A DNA stretch of 5,764 nt from JBBRGG01 sp038240875 (lineage in GTDB: Bacteria; Planctomycetota; Phycisphaerae; Phycisphaerales; UBA1924): contig JBBRGG010000219.1 in assembly GCA_038240875.1 (NCBI GenBank), positions 1 through 5,764 of the forward strand, given 5' to 3'. The first letter of the stretch is position 1, and each line of letters begins with the position of its first letter. Under the pieces are notes generated by a model. It ran no database searches. It worked only from the letters and a program-made list of their open reading frames with translations, and was not told the DNA's origin. Below, piece by piece: positions 4,053 to 5,764 of the stretch. Made by a program: the position numbers and the translations under genes.

Positions 4053-4949
4053 ATGACGCGATTCACAACTCAAGTAACAACTCGGCAGTTGACCAGGTCG
4101 AACGAACACCCTCGTGTCAAGGCTCGCGGCGCGTTCGCCTTGGTCGCCGCGTGCGCTATTGCCTCAGCGGCGCTTGGACCGCGTGTAGCCTATGCACAGG
4201 TGCACGAAGGAGACATCATTCTTGATACCAGCACCGGAACGATTAACACGGGTCGATTGAGTGCCGGCGCGTTCGAGCCGCTGCGTCTGTTTCTGGCGAC
4301 GCTGGGGCAGAACTCGCCGAATATCGCGAGTGATCCAGGGTTTGATTGTGTTCCGGGTTCGTTTCCGGTTGGCACGCGCAATGGCGTGGTCTTGATCGGT
4401 CCTTTGCAAGAGTGGGATGCGGGGAGTAGCTCGTTCATCGGGTGCGATAGCGAGTATCTTCGCGTTGAGTACCTCACGCTTTTTACAAATGGTCCGTTGC
4501 CCAGTGCCGCCGGTTCGGATGAGATCGCGGCGTTCACCATCAGCGTGCAATCCAACGGGCAATGGCACAGGCACATGCGGTGGATCCTGCGCGAGCCACA
4601 AGCAACGGGCGTGTATGCGCAGCGCATGCGTCTGGTTTCAACGTCGAGCACGCTTGATTCAAGCCTGCCCTTCTATCTCGTGATGAACCAGGGCGAGGTT
4701 GATTCGGTGATCGTTCAAACCGCGACAGATTGGCTCGAGATCAATGGCGGAATAGGCGGCGGTGGCAGCGGGTGTGCCACGTGTCCTGCTGACTTTAATC
4801 AAGATGGTGGCGTAACCGGTGACGACATCGCGATGTTCTTTGCTGAGTTTGAAGCGGGAACCGGGTGCGCCGACGTGAATCAAGATGGCGGTATTACGGG
4901 CGACGATGTGTCGTCGTTCTTTATCGCGTTTGAATCTGGTGGTTGCTGA
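4053..4949 (+). CDS. Secreted protein with C-terminal GC-type dockerin-like tail
   Basis: Predicted 298-residue exported protein. A long N-terminal region (1-26) precedes a hydrophobic core (27-42), with likely signal-peptidase cleavage after AYA (residue 48). The body (about 53-232) contains GDIILDTSTGTINTG (53-67), LRLFLATLG (77-85), DPGFD (94-98), LQEWDAGSSSF (118-128) and WHRH (171-174). A Gly-rich linker (232-240) leads to two dockerin-like calcium-loop repeats, DFNQDGGVTGDD (247-258) and DVNQDGGITGDD (274-285), each with Asp/Asn at loop positions 1, 3, 5 and 12. The protein ends in Gly-Cys, with further cysteines at 241, 244 and 272. This matches my recollection of planctomycete 'GC-type dockerin' anchors, which presumably attach proteins to a surface partner; that partner is not in the window. 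The body has no recognised enzymatic domain. It is similar to the next gene's product and probably its paralogue. Confidence 0.82.
   Translation: MTRFTTQVTTRQLTRSNEHPRVKARGAFALVAACAIASAALGPRVAYAQVHEGDIILDTSTGTINTGRLSAGAFEPLRLFLATLGQNSPNIASDPGFDCVPGSFPVGTRNGVVLIGPLQEWDAGSSSFIGCDSEYLRVEYLTLFTNGPLPSAAGSDEIAAFTISVQSNGQWHRHMRWILREPQATGVYAQRMRLVSTSSTLDSSLPFYLVMNQGEVDSVIVQTATDWLEINGGIGGGGSGCATCPADFNQDGGVTGDDIAMFFAEFEAGTGCADVNQDGGITGDDVSSFFIAFESGGC
4791..4907 (+). repeat. 81-bp-period repeat encoding two calcium-loop motifs
   Basis: The two dockerin-like loops begin at 4791 and 4872, a period of 81 bp (27 residues). Their protein sequences are identical at 10 of 12 loop positions, and aatcaagatgg is shared at DNA level (4797-4807 and 4878-4888). 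Synonymous codons differ elsewhere, so this is an old repeat kept by selection on the protein rather than a recent duplication. Confidence 0.75.
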
Positions 4950-4956
4950 TCGATCA
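4947..4956. repeat. 10-bp palindrome over the stop codon of the dockerin-tailed gene
   Basis: TGATCGATCA is a perfect palindrome that begins with the TGA stop (4947-4949). It opens the 68-bp gap before the next gene. The gap otherwise holds no convincing promoter or terminator, which fits readthrough within one operon. Confidence 0.5.
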
Positions 4957-5004
4957 TGCGTGATGTGTTGTTACGCGTGTCAGCAGTTGTGTGATGCCTT
5001 GTAG

Positions 5005-5010
5005 AAGGAG
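5005..5010 (+). promoter_or_regulatory. Ribosome binding site deciding the PEP-CTERM protein start
   Basis: AAGGAG lies 7 nt upstream of ATG 5018. The same frame also offers GTG 4991 and ATG 4994, but those would place this site inside the coding region and have no site of their own. Confidence 0.75.
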
Positions 5011-5017
5011 AGTATCG

Positions 5018-5746
5018 ATGATTCAGTCCTATGTGATTCGTGGAATCGGCGTGCGTGGCCCCTCGGCGCTTCGCACTGTCTGCGGCCTTGCTGGTGTCTT
5101 TGCAGTTGGGCTTTCCTCGAGTCTCACGCTCGCGGGTGGCGACGTCTGGCTCTATGAAGAGAATGGTGCCCTCAAGACCGGCATCATCGAAGAGTTCCCC
5201 GCCCTTGATCGCACGGCGGGCGTTCGCGTCTTTCATGCAGACCTTGGCGTCGATGTTGACAATGCAATCGACGAACCAGGCTTGCGTATCCTCGCCGACA
5301 TTCCCGGGGTGAGCAACCTAAACCCCAACGGCTTGCTCGGGTTCACGATGAATCGCGCGCTGCGTTTGTGGGATGGTTCCGACTTTGATACAATTTCGCT
5401 CAACCGGATGAACATCGGCTTTGAAGCGTTGACAGCGACGACGCCGCTTTCGGACGTTGCGACCAATGGCTTTGATGTCACACTGGATCCCGATGGCGAT
5501 CTGCACGATCACTATGATTTCGCGGTCGATGCGTCCACCCGTGTTGCTGGCATTTGGCTTCTCGACCTGACGTTCCACTTCACGGGGCTTACTTCGAGTG
5601 AGCCGGTGTGGATCCTCTTCTCACAGGACGCGAGTGACGCGGACGTGGAAGCGGCTGAAGCATGGGCTGGGGCGAACATTCCCACACCTGGTTCGCTCGC
5701 GCTACTTGGCTTGGGCGGTCTTGTCGCGACGCGTCGGCGTCGGTAA
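5018..5746 (+). CDS. Secreted protein with PEP-CTERM-like sorting signal
   Basis: Predicted 242-residue exported protein. The N-terminal signal has basic residues, then a hydrophobic core (about 20-37), with likely cleavage after SLTLA near residue 39. The body contains GDVWLYEENGALKTG (41-55), VRVFHADLG (69-77), EPGLR (86-90), LRLWDGSDF (115-123), LHDHYDF (162-168), AGIWLLDLTF (177-186) and EPVWILF (195-201). The C-terminus has the three-part sorting-signal layout: PTPGS (222-226), a short hydrophobic segment (LALLGLGGLVAT, 227-238), and RRRR at the end. PTPGS stands where many family members have Pro-Glu-Pro. Such tails are normally recognised and cut by an exosortase, none of which is in the window. 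The protein shares its N-terminal layout and a His-x-His with the preceding gene's product, suggesting a tandem duplication. No enzymatic domain is recognised; an extracellular or envelope role is inferred. Confidence 0.82.
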   Translation: MIQSYVIRGIGVRGPSALRTVCGLAGVFAVGLSSSLTLAGGDVWLYEENGALKTGIIEEFPALDRTAGVRVFHADLGVDVDNAIDEPGLRILADIPGVSNLNPNGLLGFTMNRALRLWDGSDFDTISLNRMNIGFEALTATTPLSDVATNGFDVTLDPDGDLHDHYDFAVDASTRVAGIWLLDLTFHFTGLTSSEPVWILFSQDASDADVEAAEAWAGANIPTPGSLALLGLGGLVATRRRR

Positions 5747-5764
5747 TGGCTAGATCAAATCTCG

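Noticed and set aside
4164..4651. Two minus-strand frames (145 and 153 codons) opposite the dockerin-tailed gene
   Set aside because: They lie antisense to a gene with a strong ribosome site, signal peptide and clear domains, and encode nothing recognisable.
4880..5236. 118-codon minus-strand frame across the 4949-5018 gap
   Set aside because: It overlaps two well-supported + strand genes, has no ribosome site and its product is low in complexity and polar.

Overview
The window most likely comes from a planctomycete, probably of the class Phycisphaerae. Three things point there. Two secreted proteins end in sorting tags common in that group: a dockerin-like repeat pair ending in Gly-Cys, and a PEP-CTERM-like tail. 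A type II/IV pseudopilin-like protein lies directly upstream of them. Shine-Dalgarno use is patchy. Base composition is moderately GC-rich, with AT-richer intergenic stretches. The species cannot be named from the sequence.

Layout. (1) 2-426, + strand: the 3' part of a CPBP-family intramembrane protease gene that begins before the window. It carries an apparent one-base deletion inside its third active-site motif. (2) 445-1269, - strand: a LOG/TIGR00730 Rossmann-fold protein, probably a nucleoside-5'-monophosphate phosphoribohydrolase, convergent with the protease. (3) 1270-1645: a non-coding divergent spacer with short direct and inverted repeats that may hold both promoters. (4) 1646-2392, + strand: a PAS plus LuxR-type HTH transcription regulator. 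(5) 2393-2587: a spacer with a strong hairpin and two promoter-like sequences. (6) 2588-3028, + strand: a small secreted Cys/His-rich protein of unknown function, possibly translated from a leaderless mRNA. (7) 3029-3252: a spacer rich in GATC sites, with a perfect 7-bp hairpin. (8) 3253-5746, + strand: a probable three-gene operon made of a prepilin-like protein, a secreted protein with a GC-type dockerin-like tail, and a secreted protein with a PEP-CTERM-like tail.

How the genes fit together. The last three genes share a strand and are closely spaced (17 bp and 68 bp), and the second and third have clear Shine-Dalgarno sites. The two secreted proteins look like diverged paralogues: their mature N-termini align without gaps over about 15 residues, a second ungapped block follows, and both keep a central His-x-His. 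They differ in the C-terminal anchor. This suggests a duplicated envelope or extracellular protein whose copies go to the surface by two routes, next to a pseudopilin that may belong to the export or surface apparatus. It is the most interesting unit in the window. Genes 1, 2, 4 and 6 show no clear functional link to it, although the PAS-LuxR protein is a possible local regulator.

No rRNA, tRNA, CRISPR array, transposase or insertion-sequence end was seen.
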